Positions 1 through 8,754 are shown, numbered from the stretch's first letter. The stretch: 64,000 nt of DNA from Hyphomonas sp. TMED17 (GCA_002172915.1 NHBW01000006.1:569210-633209); one strand, 5' to 3'. The notes: generated by a model from the sequence alone, not told the origin. Numbers and translations are program-made.

Positions 1-520
1 CGGCATAACTTGCTTCTTCGGCAGCGCGCTGCAATTCATCCTCGCTGCGGGCGATGCCGAGCAGATAAACGGTACCATTATAGGTTTCGACATTAATATT
101 GGATGATTTTACCGAGCTCGAGCCGAGTAAACGGGCGCGTACTCTTGCTGAGATAAGTTCGTCTGATGCATTGGCGAGTGTTCCGCCAGGCGCTTCGACA
201 ATTATTTCGTTGGCGAGATCCTGCGTGCGCCGTGACGACCAGGCCAGATCCTCTGCCATGATACGAAGTTCCGGTGAGGATACCCGACCTGATAGAAGCA
301 CGAGCCCGCCAGCGACTTCGACGTCAACTTCATTGAGGCTGCCATGTACGTTCAGCTTGGATTTGATATCGCTCGACAAGGTTGCATCGTCTATCGCTTC
401 GCCGGTTGTTCGTTCTTGCGATGCCGACACCGCGGCGGCCCCGACGGCCTTCACGACACAGCCGGTGAGCATTGGAACAGTAGCGATAATGAGTGACAAA
501 AATAGCGTTCTCGACGACAT
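1..520 (-). CDS. BON-domain lipoprotein, C-terminus cut by window edge
   Basis: Translating the minus strand from the ATG at 518-520 gives an open frame of about 173 codons that runs off the window start, so the stop is not seen. The N-terminus is a lipoprotein signal peptide: a hydrophobic stretch followed by the lipobox L-T-G-C with Cys21. Two BON-like repeats follow, about residues 45-105 (with VEVAGGLVLLSGRV) and from about 120 (with NVETYNGTVYLLG). This order matches the periplasmic OsmY/DolP type of outer-membrane-associated lipoprotein, which is thought to bind phospholipid and support envelope integrity. A GGAG ribosome site lies just upstream of the ATG. The gene follows yraN on the same strand with about 60 bases between, which fits a small envelope/housekeeping operon. 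The DolP-like role is inferred from the family. Confidence 0.85.
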   Translation of the reverse strand, partial: MSSRTLFLSLIIATVPMLTGCVVKAVGAAAVSASQERTTGEAIDDATLSSDIKSKLNVHGSLNEVDVEVAGGLVLLSGRVSSPELRIMAEDLAWSSRRTQDLANEIIVEAPGGTLANASDELISARVRARLLGSSSVKSSNINVETYNGTVYLLGIARSEDELQRAAEEASYA

Positions 521-582
521 AGCGCGCTCCTAGGATTGCGAATCATTGACCAAACTGGATTGTAGCTGCCTTTTTGGCAAGA

Positions 583-954
583 TTACGGTCGCCAAAAATC
601 ACGTTCATGCTGCGGGAGTTTACCCGGTGCGATGCTAATCAGGTCGTATCGCCAATTGAGGTTGCTCAAATCCGAGCGGCCTGCCACCCAGACTTCGGCG
701 GCAGCCGAGATCCGACGCCAGTTTCTGGTGCCAACCGCTGCCAGACCGGCTCCGTGATCGCGGCGATATTTAACTTCGATGAAAGCCAGCGTGTCTGACC
801 GTCTGGCAATCAGGTCGATTTCGCCACAAAACAGTTTCGCGCGGCGGGCGAGAATGCGGTATCCTTTGAGACGGAGATAAAGCGCAGCAACATTCTCTGC
901 CCTGCGTCCACGGGCTTCTGCAATCTGTTTCGCTTTGTCCCTATTTGGCGCCAT
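583..954 (-). CDS. yraN: YraN family (UPF0102) endonuclease-fold protein
   Basis: The 123-residue protein is the usual size for the UPF0102/YraN family. The family core is present: GEIDLIARR at about residues 44-52 and AFIEVK at about 57-62, the E/D...ExK arrangement of Holliday-junction-resolvase-like nuclease folds. The biochemical role of YraN is not established, so only the fold should be taken from this. The start overlaps the end of rsmI by 14 bases. The rsmI-yraN adjacency next to an LppC-like gene is a widespread proteobacterial arrangement and supports the call. Confidence 0.9.
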   Translation of the reverse strand: MAPNRDKAKQIAEARGRRAENVAALYLRLKGYRILARRAKLFCGEIDLIARRSDTLAFIEVKYRRDHGAGLAAVGTRNWRRISAAAEVWVAGRSDLSNLNWRYDLISIAPGKLPQHERDFWRP

Positions 955-1873
955 TCTTAAGCGTTAGTGCGTGCTGATAGACCTGCCGCCGAGGGAGACC
1001 GAGTGTTTCGGAAACTTCGGCCACGGCGGCTTTTACAGACTTATCTTTCATCGCCCCGCGCAGGGCGTTAGCGATATCGTCATTGCTGGGTTCGCCATTG
1101 GCGGGCGGGCCGAGCATCAAAACAATTTCACCTTTTGGTGTCGGTAATTCCTGATAGGTGGCTGCCAGATTGGCGAGCGAGCCGCGCCTGGTTTCCTCGA
1201 ATAATTTTGTAAGTTCACGCCCGATAGCTGCATCGCGGTCCCCGCCAAGGGCTACCACAAGATCCTGCAGGCAGGTCGCCAGACGGGCACCGCTTTCGTA
1301 GAAAATCAGAGAGGCCGGCACACCTGACAGCGATTTTGCTGTTTTTATCCGCGCGGCAGAGCGTGGTGGCAGAAACCCGCAAAACATAAAACGGTCGGTT
1401 GGGAGACCGCTGGTGACGAGACCGGCGAGCATGGCCGAAGCGCCCGGTAAAGGTATGATCCGGTGACCGGACTCGATAACGTCACGCGCCAGTTTCCAGC
1501 CCGGATCTGAAATAAGCGGTGTGCCGGCATCACTGATCAATGCAATTGACTGTCCCGCCGCTAATTGGGCCAGTATCTGGGGCCGTCTCTGGCTACCATT
1601 ATGGTCATGATAGGGGGTTATCTTGGTCCGGATGTCATAGGTATCCAACAATTTCCGGGCAACGCGGGTATCCTCTGCCAGGACTTCGTCAGCCTGACGC
1701 AGTACGTCGAGGGCCCGCAAAGTGATGTCCCGTAGGTTTCCGATAGGTGTGGAGACAATAAAAAGCGCAGGTTCTAGTGGTTGCGCCGCACCGGAACCGG
1801 AATTACTGTTAACGCTGTCGCGACTCTTGTCTGTAGCGGCCGATGCTAAGATGGAGTTAGGGTCTGATGTCAT
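941..1873 (-). CDS. rsmI: 16S rRNA (cytidine1402-2'-O)-methyltransferase RsmI
   Basis: RsmI 2'-O-methylates C1402 of 16S rRNA in the decoding centre using S-adenosylmethionine. The tetrapyrrole-methylase fold is evident from STPIGNLRDITLRAL near the N-terminus, AEDTRVARKLL, and the glycine-rich LISDAGTPLISDPG and LPGASAML segments. I prefer the ATG at 1871-1873 (310 residues, starting MTSDPNS). The frame stays open to another ATG at 1909, which would add 12 residues of no family character. Even the shorter form carries about 30 extra N-terminal residues before the conserved domain. Its start codon lies within 7 bases of the start of the divergent LppC-like gene, so the two promoters must lie inside each other's coding sequence. 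Confidence 0.93.
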   Translation of the reverse strand: MTSDPNSILASAATDKSRDSVNSNSGSGAAQPLEPALFIVSTPIGNLRDITLRALDVLRQADEVLAEDTRVARKLLDTYDIRTKITPYHDHNGSQRRPQILAQLAAGQSIALISDAGTPLISDPGWKLARDVIESGHRIIPLPGASAMLAGLVTSGLPTDRFMFCGFLPPRSAARIKTAKSLSGVPASLIFYESGARLATCLQDLVVALGGDRDAAIGRELTKLFEETRRGSLANLAATYQELPTPKGEIVLMLGPPANGEPSNDDIANALRGAMKDKSVKAAVAEVSETLGLPRRQVYQHALTLKNGAK

Positions 1874-3207
1874 ATCAGCTACATTCGCGCTTAAACGGGC
1901 TCGCGCCAAGCCTGTTTTTCTTCACACTGCTGATCTTATCCGGTTGTGCGACTCAGCCAATGGGACCGCAGCCGCCGATTGACGGTCCAGTCCTAGATGT
2001 CGAGCCGGATGATGATGTGATCGCGCCGGATGAGGCTGATCTGGACGGGCAGGACGATGACCCGGCCGATATCAAGACCGCTTCGGTTGTGCCCGAAGAT
2101 GATACGGCGTCGACCGGCTACACCCCGCCGCATATGGTCGGACGAGATGTCTTCCGGGCTGGTGTCTTGTTACCTTTTTCAGATCGCCGGGCGCCAGTGC
2201 GCTCTGAGGCAGAAGGCATGCTGGCGGCAATTGAGCTGGCCTTGTTTGAAGGGTTCGGACAAGACTTTGTGTTAATGCCAAGAGATACGCTTGGGCGCGC
2301 CGAAGTCGCACAACAGTCGGCCCAGGAGCTGTCCGAGCTTGACGCCGATATGATAATCGGGCCGCTATTTTCGAGTAGTGTGATTGCGATACAGCCCGAC
2401 CTTATGTTGCAGAAGCGACCGATCATTGCCTTTTCAAATGATGTCAGAGTGGCCGGCAACGGGGTCTGGCTGGCCTCGATGACGCCTGAGGCTGAAGTCA
2501 ATCAGATCGTCGATTTTACTTACGAAAACGGGTATGACGGTTTTGCATTTTTTGGTCCGGACTCCGAACGCGGCCGGCGGATTGAAATGGCGATGCGCCA
2601 GCGCGTCATAGTGAATGGCGGGGTTATGATCGAGTCGGGGTTTTACCCGGCGGGTTCTACGGGTCCGGTTGCCGAAGCCGAACGTTTGGCGGGTGTGATT
2701 GCACCATTGGTCGAGCGGGGACGCCGGATTGCAATTCTGGTGCCGGAGCGTGGTAATCGTTTGCGCCAGATCGCGCCGTTACTGGCCTTTTACGGGGTTG
2801 ATACCCGGCTTGTAAAAATGACCGGGATGAGCAGCTGGAATGATTCCGAGATTTGGCGTGAACCAAGCCTGCAGGGCGCCTGGTTTCCTGGGCCGTCACC
2901 TGAAAAAGTTGAGGCCTTCAATCGCCGTTATGAGGTTCAATACGGGCAGCCGCCAAGCAGTCTTGCCGCCATAGCCTATGATGCCACAATGCTTTCAATC
3001 GCGCTGGCTGCAGATGGTACGCTGGACGATAAGGAATTATTGTCGCGCGATGGTTTCTCCGGCATTAACGGCCTGTTCCGGTTCTTGCCGGATGGCACGG
3101 TCGAGCGCCGTATGGCGATCATGGAAATTTACCCGGACCCTGACAGTGGCGGGGTCCGTATGGTGCGGCCGGTCCCGTCCCGTTTTAATGATACCGCCTC
3201 TGAATAG
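1867..3207 (+). CDS. LppC-like penicillin-binding protein activator (lipoprotein)
   Basis: The 446-residue protein starts with a lipoprotein signal (hydrophobic LFFFTLLILSGC, lipidated Cys at about 28), an acidic low-complexity linker (about 38-75), then a periplasmic-binding-protein-like domain from about 90 onward (VGRDVFRAGVLLPFSD; later FAFFGPDSERGRR and RRIAILVPERGNR). This layout matches the C-terminal domain of LpoA/YraM, the outer-membrane lipoprotein that activates PBP1A. The N-terminal TPR domain of enterobacterial LpoA is absent, as is usual in alphaproteobacteria. It lies back-to-back with rsmI and yraN, the standard neighbourhood. The ATG at 1867 is the only start that keeps the signal peptide whole. 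PBP activation here is inferred. Confidence 0.85.
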   Translation: MSYQLHSRLNGLAPSLFFFTLLILSGCATQPMGPQPPIDGPVLDVEPDDDVIAPDEADLDGQDDDPADIKTASVVPEDDTASTGYTPPHMVGRDVFRAGVLLPFSDRRAPVRSEAEGMLAAIELALFEGFGQDFVLMPRDTLGRAEVAQQSAQELSELDADMIIGPLFSSSVIAIQPDLMLQKRPIIAFSNDVRVAGNGVWLASMTPEAEVNQIVDFTYENGYDGFAFFGPDSERGRRIEMAMRQRVIVNGGVMIESGFYPAGSTGPVAEAERLAGVIAPLVERGRRIAILVPERGNRLRQIAPLLAFYGVDTRLVKMTGMSSWNDSEIWREPSLQGAWFPGPSPEKVEAFNRRYEVQYGQPPSSLAAIAYDATMLSIALAADGTLDDKELLSRDGFSGINGLFRFLPDGTVERRMAIMEIYPDPDSGGVRMVRPVPSRFNDTASE

Positions 3208-3236
3208 CGAACCGGTCGGCCACGCGGCAGGTGACA

Positions 3237-3629
3237 TTATTTTGCTGGCGGCAGTCCAAGTAGTTTGCGGGCAGTTGCCCGATGGTCAGCCGTAATATGA
3301 GACCCAACAATGGTCAGGGTCGTAGCGAGTACAGCCGCGTCATCGGAAAAACCGATGCCGGCGATGATATCCGGGATGGCGTCGGCCGGCATGAGGAAAT
3401 AAAATAGTGCGCCGTACAAAACCAGCCGGACCTGCCGCGGTGTCTCTTTGTCGATGGCGCAGAAATAGGCGGCAGCAACATCTTCTGCAAATGGAATGCG
3501 GCCGGCGACTTTGAGCAGTTTCTTCAGCAAGCCCTTGCGCGTCTTTTTAGCCTGTCGTTCGGTGGCAACGGGCAGGCGCGTGATATGGGTTTCGCCGTTT
3601 TCTATAATAACTTCCCTTGGGTTACTCAT
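3237..3629 (-). CDS. DUF1232 (YkvA-like) small membrane protein
   Basis: This 130-residue protein carries the DUF1232 signature in its second half: a short hydrophobic helix LYGALFYFLMPADAIPD followed by IIAGIGFSDDAAVLATTL. The family (YkvA in Bacillus) has no established biochemical function. The N-terminal 50 residues are basic and probably cytoplasmic. It is convergent with the LppC-like gene, with 29 bases between stops, and divergent from the SDR gene. Confidence 0.8.
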   Translation of the reverse strand: MSNPREVIIENGETHITRLPVATERQAKKTRKGLLKKLLKVAGRIPFAEDVAAAYFCAIDKETPRQVRLVLYGALFYFLMPADAIPDIIAGIGFSDDAAVLATTLTIVGSHITADHRATARKLLGLPPAK

Positions 3630-3690
3630 TGGCCAGCCCTCAACTTCCTCTTAGATATTAGTCATAACAAGACTTATAGGAGCATCTACC

Positions 3691-4470
3691 ATGGAATTGA
3701 ACGCCAACATATCTGCAGTTATTACCGGCGGCGCATCCGGTTTGGGGGCAGCAACCGCAAGGCATTTGGCTAGCCACGGTGTAAAAGTCGCCCTGTTCGA
3801 TCTGAACGCTGAAAAAGGTGAGGCACTGGCAAAAGAGCTCGGTGGTGTCTTCTGCAACGTTAATGTGACGTCAGATGAGTCTGTTGATGCCGGCTTCGAA
3901 AAATCGCGGGCCGCAATTGGCCAGGAACGCATACTGATTAATTGCGCCGGTACCGGTAACGCTATCAAGACGGCAAGCAGGGATAAGAATACTGGTGAAA
4001 TCAGCCATTTTCCGCTCCACCGTTTCGACATGATTATTCAGATCAATCTGGTCGGGACGTTTCGTTGTATTGCGAAATCGGCGGCGGGGATGATGACCCT
4101 CGATCCGATTGATGGCGAGCGCGGTGCCATTGTTAATACCGCCTCAGTAGCGGCCGAAGACGGTCAGATCGGGCAGGCGTCCTATTCCGCTTCGAAAGGC
4201 GGTGTTGTCGGCATGACATTGCCGATTGCCAGAGATTTGTCGCGGGAATTGATCCGGGTGAATACAATCCTGCCGGGGATATTTGATACGCCATTGCTGG
4301 CCGGTGCCCCCGAGAATGTCCGTATGGCGCTGGGCGCTCAGGTGCCGAATCCGGCGCGCCTCGGAAACCCTGATGAATATGCTTCGCTTGCCGTTGAAAT
4401 GTGCCGCAATGGCTATTTCAATGGCGAAGACGTTCGTCTCGATGGCGCGATCCGGATGGCGCCACGTTAA
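3691..4470 (+). CDS. SDR-family 3-hydroxyacyl-CoA dehydrogenase (HSD10-like)
   Basis: Classical short-chain dehydrogenase of 259 residues. The Rossmann motif is GGASGLGA (about 12-19), followed by the NAD-type acidic residue in LFDLN; NCAG and the catalytic YSASK are present. The segment DGQIGQASYSASKGG with GMTLPIARDL is characteristic of the HSD17B10/3-hydroxy-2-methylacyl-CoA dehydrogenase group, which oxidises 2-methyl-3-hydroxybutyryl-CoA in isoleucine degradation. An AGGAG ribosome site sits upstream (ataggagcatctacc-ATG). The gene stands alone and is closed by a strong terminator. Exact substrate is inferred. Confidence 0.87.
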   Translation: MELNANISAVITGGASGLGAATARHLASHGVKVALFDLNAEKGEALAKELGGVFCNVNVTSDESVDAGFEKSRAAIGQERILINCAGTGNAIKTASRDKNTGEISHFPLHRFDMIIQINLVGTFRCIAKSAAGMMTLDPIDGERGAIVNTASVAAEDGQIGQASYSASKGGVVGMTLPIARDLSRELIRVNTILPGIFDTPLLAGAPENVRMALGAQVPNPARLGNPDEYASLAVEMCRNGYFNGEDVRLDGAIRMAPR

Positions 4471-4492
4471 ATTCTATTGAAACGACGATTAG

Positions 4493-4519
4493 AGCCCGCC
4501 GCGTGCGGGCTTTAATTTT
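4493..4519 (+). terminator. Rho-independent terminator after the SDR gene
   Basis: AGCCCGC (4493-4499) pairs perfectly with GCGGGCT (4505-4511) around a 5-base loop, and TTAATTTT follows on the plus strand. It lies 22 bases past the SDR stop codon. Confidence 0.85.
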
Positions 4520-4618
4520 CTCCGGTCATCCGGCCTTCATGCATATTCGTATGAAAATTACCGGCGTGGCCGGATAGGCATTTATGTGCCCACAACGCGA
4601 TTGTGCGGCGCGCCGCAT

Positions 4619-5356
4619 TCAGTGGCTTTCAGCGACGATTAATCTGTAGCCAATATCGAGGTCCGGCTTGTCCAGCAAACGCCGGTGATTTTTTTGCCAG
4701 CGACCTGACTCAATGTCGGCTGCTAGTTTCGTTAATGGGGCAGATATGTTCGAAATTTTCGAAAAACTTGAAATAGCAGACCGGACGTCCGGGTCGAGAT
4801 AGGCATCAGGGCGTCGCCAATAGGCACCAAGAAAGCCATCGGTACAATCATGCGGGACGGAAATAGTTTGAACCGCTGTCTGGCCGAGAATGTCATCAAA
4901 GATCTTCAGTTTAGGCATGATTGCTTGATCAAGCTCTACCAGTTCAGGGAAATAGTCGGTCAGCCAGAAATAAGGGCCGTCCGGGTCAAATGTCAGGAAT
5001 ACTAGAGGGCCGCGTGTTACACGTCGCATCTCAAGCAGGCCGGCCCGCAGGTCAGACCAGTGATGAACTGTAAGGAGCGCCATGGAAGCGTCGAAGGCTC
5101 GATCGGCAAAAGGCAAACTTTCAGCAACACCCTGATGGGCTTTTGGAGCGTCGGGATGGCGTTGTGCGATCATTTCTCTGGATGGCTCGAGAGCCGTCAC
5201 ACGCCGGTCGCGGGGTTCGTATGAGCCAGCACCGGCCCCAACGTTCAGGACACAATCCGCCGTCCCGAGCGCTTGATGGATAATGCGGGCAATCCTTGGA
5301 TCCGGTTTGCGCTGACGATGATAATCCTTGCCAATCGTATCATACAGGGCGGCCAT
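4619..5356 (-). CDS. Class I SAM-dependent methyltransferase
   Basis: The 245-residue protein has the methyltransferase_11 layout: motif I VLNVGAGAGSYEP (about 36-48), the acidic residue after beta2 in VTALEPS, motif II-like AFDASMALLTVHHW (about 87-100), then EMRRVTRGPLVFLTFDP. The substrate is unknown; small-molecule targets (quinone or lipid-like) are as likely as any. The start ATG has no good ribosome site nearby. The gene is flanked by more than 100 bases of non-coding sequence on each side and is probably monocistronic. Confidence 0.85.
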   Translation of the reverse strand: MAALYDTIGKDYHRQRKPDPRIARIIHQALGTADCVLNVGAGAGSYEPRDRRVTALEPSREMIAQRHPDAPKAHQGVAESLPFADRAFDASMALLTVHHWSDLRAGLLEMRRVTRGPLVFLTFDPDGPYFWLTDYFPELVELDQAIMPKLKIFDDILGQTAVQTISVPHDCTDGFLGAYWRRPDAYLDPDVRSAISSFSKISNISAPLTKLAADIESGRWQKNHRRLLDKPDLDIGYRLIVAESH

Positions 5357-5458
5357 ACTTGATCATATCTGTCAGGTCATTTCCAAACAAGCGCGCAATT
5401 GTCCAGACTACCGGTATATTGCCGGGTAAAACGCGGTTCTTAGACGTTTTCGGCGCGC

Positions 5459-6007
5459 CTAGAGCTCTGGCTCGGCCAGTGTAATCTGGCCCGCCAGATT
5501 CATCAGGACGTCTTCTGCGTCGAAATAGTCTTCCCCTTCAGGTGCCGGGCCGTGGCCCATGATGATTTCGGCATCGGCCTCATAACGGATGATGTCTCTG
5601 GTTTCCTGCTCGTGATCCCAGAATGGATTATAACAGGCACGGCAGAAGCGGTACGGGGCGGCATAGACAAGGCCGCTCCGGCTATAAAGGCGGTAATTGT
5701 AACTAAAGGGCGAGCCAACTGAGATTGTGCGTTTTCTTTCGTCGGTTTCACGTGTGACGACTTTGAAATAGTCGAAACCGTTCTGACCAGTGAGTTCGGC
5801 CAGTCGATAGAGAAGATAGAGCTCAACTGTCTGTCGCTTCGTCAGGCTATTGCCCGAGAATTGCACTTTCCAGCGATCACTTTCGATTTGCTGCTCGGTA
5901 TAACCGTAGCGGCTGTCCATAGCTGGCCGGTAGGCTGTTGCGCTTGAACAAGCAGCAATAATTGCGACGCTCAGGAGCGCCAAAAGGAAGCGGGTTTTTA
6001 CGATCAT
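5459..6007 (-). CDS. CC0125/CC1285-family lipoprotein
   Basis: A 182-residue secreted protein with signal peptide and lipobox (IIAACSS, Cys20). The mature part carries the pattern of the CC0125/CC1285 lipoprotein family: YGYTEQQIESDRWKVQFSGN followed by a YLLYRLAELT helix and GFDYFKVV. The family is largely alphaproteobacterial and of unknown function. Three cysteines in the RFCRACYNPF region could form a disulfide or bind metal. A GAGG ribosome site lies 7 bases upstream of the ATG. Confidence 0.85.
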   Translation of the reverse strand: MIVKTRFLLALLSVAIIAACSSATAYRPAMDSRYGYTEQQIESDRWKVQFSGNSLTKRQTVELYLLYRLAELTGQNGFDYFKVVTRETDERKRTISVGSPFSYNYRLYSRSGLVYAAPYRFCRACYNPFWDHEQETRDIIRYEADAEIIMGHGPAPEGEDYFDAEDVLMNLAGQITLAEPEL

Positions 6008-6115
6008 ATCGGCCTCGTTTTTCGGCTGTCTTGGTCAGGACTAGATATCTACACCATTTGTAGCATTATGCATATTGAACGACTTGTAATGTCGCAGCTT
6101 CCGGTAATGCCGGCG

Positions 6116-6730
6116 CTAGATACCGGCTTGCAGCATGCGCTGGTAAGCGGGGCGGGCACGGACTTTTGCGAGCCATGCTGCCGCCGCCGGCAGCTGCTTC
6201 AATTGCCCCTGTAGTTCGGCTGAAACAAGTTGAAAGCCCATCAGGCAGTCTGCTGCCGAGAACTGTTCGCCGGCAAAATATGGATGGGCGGAGAGATGGC
6301 GTTCGATGACCTGCATTGCTTTATCTCGCTCGGCGGCCATGGCAGCTGCGAGGGGGTGGTCCTGAAGTTGGCTGCGAAAGAGGTAGAAACCCATCAGACC
6401 GGGCAGGAAAACAGCCCCTTCGGTGGCATGCAGCCATTCGAGAAAGCGCGGAAAATCCGGCGATTCCGGCTTCGGGTGGAGTTTATGATCGGGGTCGAAT
6501 TTCGCCAGAAGATATTCCGAAATGGCGCCGGTTTCTGCAATCACGATATTGTCATGTTCAAGCAGCGGCGATTTCCCCATTGGATGGATATTGAGCAAGG
6601 CGGGTGGTGCCAGATTGGTCTCAGGGTCGCGGCTATGATGAACCAGCTCGTGCTTTACACCTAATTCCTCAAGCAACCAGACGATCCGTTGCGAGCGTGA
6701 CGCGTTCAAGTGATGCAATTTCAATGTCAT
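6116..6730 (-). CDS. Glutathione S-transferase family protein
   Basis: A 204-residue cytosolic GST. The N-terminal thioredoxin-like domain has LHHLNASRSQRIVWLLEELG (Ser/Arg at the active-site position), the conserved cis-proline segment MGKSPLLE, and the glutathione-binding AETGAISEYL (about 65-74). The all-helical C-terminal domain holds FAGEQFSAADCLMGF, the usual N-capping Asp motif. An AAGGA ribosome site lies about 7 bases before the ATG. It most likely conjugates or isomerises a small electrophile; the substrate cannot be read from the sequence. Confidence 0.9.
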   Translation of the reverse strand: MTLKLHHLNASRSQRIVWLLEELGVKHELVHHSRDPETNLAPPALLNIHPMGKSPLLEHDNIVIAETGAISEYLLAKFDPDHKLHPKPESPDFPRFLEWLHATEGAVFLPGLMGFYLFRSQLQDHPLAAAMAAERDKAMQVIERHLSAHPYFAGEQFSAADCLMGFQLVSAELQGQLKQLPAAAAWLAKVRARPAYQRMLQAGI

Positions 6731-7175
6731 CGGAGAATCCTTAATAAACGTCGGTAATGTCGCGCTTTCGCCAACCGCAAACCCGTAAACCCGTAAACTG
6801 AGTCATTGCGTGAGCGAAGACAAGAGGTAATCATCACGGCTGCCGCGTCGTCGGCAACCCATGCGGTCCTCGCATTGATGCTGGATAATTGTCGCTTAAG
6901 GGCGCTCATCGAAGGCGTGCCTTATCTATGTCGGGCCTTATCTATGTCGGGTGCCGGGGGGTGAACGATCAGATTTCCACTTGTCGCATGTGTGGCATAG
7001 ATTGGGGCAGGCAGGACCGATCAAGGTGACAGTCGAAGATGCGGTTTTAACGCAATACTGGTCTGGCCAGCCGAAGCATTGGTTGGCGTTGATAAGCTGT
7101 CCCGGTTTGTATGTTATGTCCCAGCGCGCAGGAATTGTCCCGGACGGGCCAGGTAAATGCTGTGTTTTGGGACAT
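6731..7175. other. Intergenic stretch, no convincing gene; two short tandem duplications
   Basis: About 445 bases between the GST start and the aldehyde dehydrogenase terminator. The open frames here lack recognisable domains, and I do not support any of them as a gene. It holds two perfect tandem repeats: AAACCCGT twice plus a partial copy (6779-6798), and a 16-base unit GCCTTATCTATGTCGG exactly duplicated at 6919-6934 and 6935-6950. A 60-codon minus-strand frame at 6727-6909 ends in an ATGA overlap with the GST start but has no recognisable content. Confidence 0.6.
6919..6950. repeat. Perfect 16-bp tandem duplication
   Basis: Two exact, directly adjacent copies of GCCTTATCTATGTCGG. No coding reason for it is visible; replication slippage is the simplest explanation. 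Confidence 0.9.
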
Positions 7176-7204
7176 GAAAATAGCGGCCCGGAATACCGGG
7201 CCGC
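7176..7204 (-). terminator. Rho-independent terminator after the aldehyde dehydrogenase gene
   Basis: A perfect 9-base stem, GCGGCCCGG (7183-7191) with CCGGGCCGC (7196-7204), loop of 4. On the minus strand it is followed by TATTTTC, so it terminates transcripts of the upstream aldehyde dehydrogenase gene, 31 bases past its stop. Confidence 0.85.
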
Positions 7205-7234
7205 CACTTGTCTTTCTGATGATGTTTTCAGGAC

Positions 7235-8665
7235 TTATGCCGCGCTTGCGCTCATAACGGCTTTGACTTCGAGAAACTCCTCAAGCCCGTAATCGCCCCA
7301 TTCGCGGCCATTACCAGACTGTTTGAAGCCGCCAAACGGGGCTGTGAAGTCGGCGCTTTTACCATTGATCTGGATCTGGCCTGCACGAATGCGGTTGGCG
7401 ACGGCAGCCGCTTCATCGGCGGGTCCCTGAACATAACCGGCTAGCCCGTACTCGGTGTCATTGGCCATTTCGACCGCGTGATCGACATCGTCATAAGGGA
7501 TCATGACCATGACTGGTCCAAAGATTTCTTCTCTGGCCACGGTCATTTCATTCGTCACATTGCCGAAAACGGTCGGCCGCGCAAAATAGCCTCTATTGAG
7601 ACCTTCCGGGCGCCCTAGCCCCCCGGCCAGCAAGGTTGCGCCTTCATCGATACCAGCCTGAATCAGATCCTGTACTTTCTGGTACTGGTTCTTGTTGGAA
7701 ATTGGCCCGATTGCGCCTTTTTCGGCCTCGGCGGGCATCTGGACTTTCACCATTTCAGCCGTAGCTTTGGCGATTGCCATGGCTTCGTCATTCTTGTCTT
7801 TCGGCACAAACATCCGCGTTGGCGCGTTACAGGACTGGCCTGAATTGGTCATCATTTGCATGACACCGCTGGCGACAGCTTTTTGCAGGTCAGCGTTTGG
7901 CAGGACAATATTTGGTGACTTGCCGCCGAGCTCCTGGGCGACGCGTTTTACGGTCGGCGCGGCGGCCTGGGCGACGAGAATTCCGGCCCGGGTCGAGCCG
8001 GTAAAGCTCATCATTTCGACATCCGGATGCGCCGAGAGCACTGCTCCCACACCAGGTCCGTCACCATTGACGAGGTTGAACACCCCGGCAGGGACACCGG
8101 CTTCATGAATAATTTCGGCCATGATGATCGCATTGAGCGGCGAAATTTCAGATGGCTTGAGAACCATTGTGCAACCTGCCGCAATGGCGGGTGCTACTTT
8201 GCAAGCGATCTGGTTCAATGGCCAATTCCACGGCGTGATAAAGCCACAGACACCAATCGGCTCCTTTCGCAGAACCGTGCTGCCACGGGTCTGTTCAAAC
8301 TGATAGTTTCTGAGAATATCCGCAGTAATGGCAAAATGACCCATGCCAGCCGGAACCTGTGCAGCGTTGGACAGCCACATCGGAGCTCCCATTTCTGAGG
8401 AAATCGCTTCAGCCATTTCGCCCATTCGAGCCTGAATGCCGGCGGCAATTTTGTCGAGCAGTTCTGCGCGATATTCGACGCTAGTCTGGGAAAAGGCCGG
8501 GAAGGCCGCCTTTGCTGCTGCCACGGCCTTATCAACATCAGTCGCAGACCCAAGTGAAATTACCGCGAAATTCTCTTCTGTAGCGGGGTTTTCAACCGCG
8601 AGTGTCCGCGGGTTGGCCGGATCGACCCACTCGCCATTAATGTAAAATTGTAGATATTCTTTCAT
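7235..8665 (-). CDS. NAD(P)-dependent aldehyde dehydrogenase
   Basis: A full-length 476-residue ALDH superfamily enzyme oxidising an aldehyde to the carboxylate. Visible features: FITPWNWPLNQ at the N-terminal Rossmann edge, LKPSE for the cofactor ribose, FTGSTRAG, catalytic general base Glu in QELGGKSPNIV, nucleophile Cys in NSGQSCNAPTR, and EEIFGPV near the C-terminus. The closest general pattern is the DhaS/betaine-aldehyde-like group with broad substrates; the aldehyde is not identifiable. The gene stands alone with its own terminator. The lead-in has no strong operator-like palindrome. Confidence 0.92.
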   Translation of the reverse strand: MKEYLQFYINGEWVDPANPRTLAVENPATEENFAVISLGSATDVDKAVAAAKAAFPAFSQTSVEYRAELLDKIAAGIQARMGEMAEAISSEMGAPMWLSNAAQVPAGMGHFAITADILRNYQFEQTRGSTVLRKEPIGVCGFITPWNWPLNQIACKVAPAIAAGCTMVLKPSEISPLNAIIMAEIIHEAGVPAGVFNLVNGDGPGVGAVLSAHPDVEMMSFTGSTRAGILVAQAAAPTVKRVAQELGGKSPNIVLPNADLQKAVASGVMQMMTNSGQSCNAPTRMFVPKDKNDEAMAIAKATAEMVKVQMPAEAEKGAIGPISNKNQYQKVQDLIQAGIDEGATLLAGGLGRPEGLNRGYFARPTVFGNVTNEMTVAREEIFGPVMVMIPYDDVDHAVEMANDTEYGLAGYVQGPADEAAAVANRIRAGQIQINGKSADFTAPFGGFKQSGNGREWGDYGLEEFLEVKAVMSASAA

Positions 8666-8754
8666 GGCAAAAGCCTCCCAGTCTATTTTAAATTCTAGCC
8701 CATTATAGGGGCGTCTTTGCCAAGCGACGACCCCTCACCTAAGGGTATATTAAG

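Noticed and set aside
99..533. 144-codon plus-strand open frame
   Set aside because: It is antisense to a BON lipoprotein that reads well on the minus strand with a signal peptide and two BON repeats.
6727..6909. 60-codon minus-strand frame ending in an ATGA overlap with the GST gene
   Set aside because: No recognisable domain and a weak ribosome site; it contains a short tandem repeat. The overlap could be chance, though the same junction type occurs elsewhere.
6951..7292. 113-codon plus-strand frame
   Set aside because: Runs through the terminator and into the aldehyde dehydrogenase end; composition looks random.
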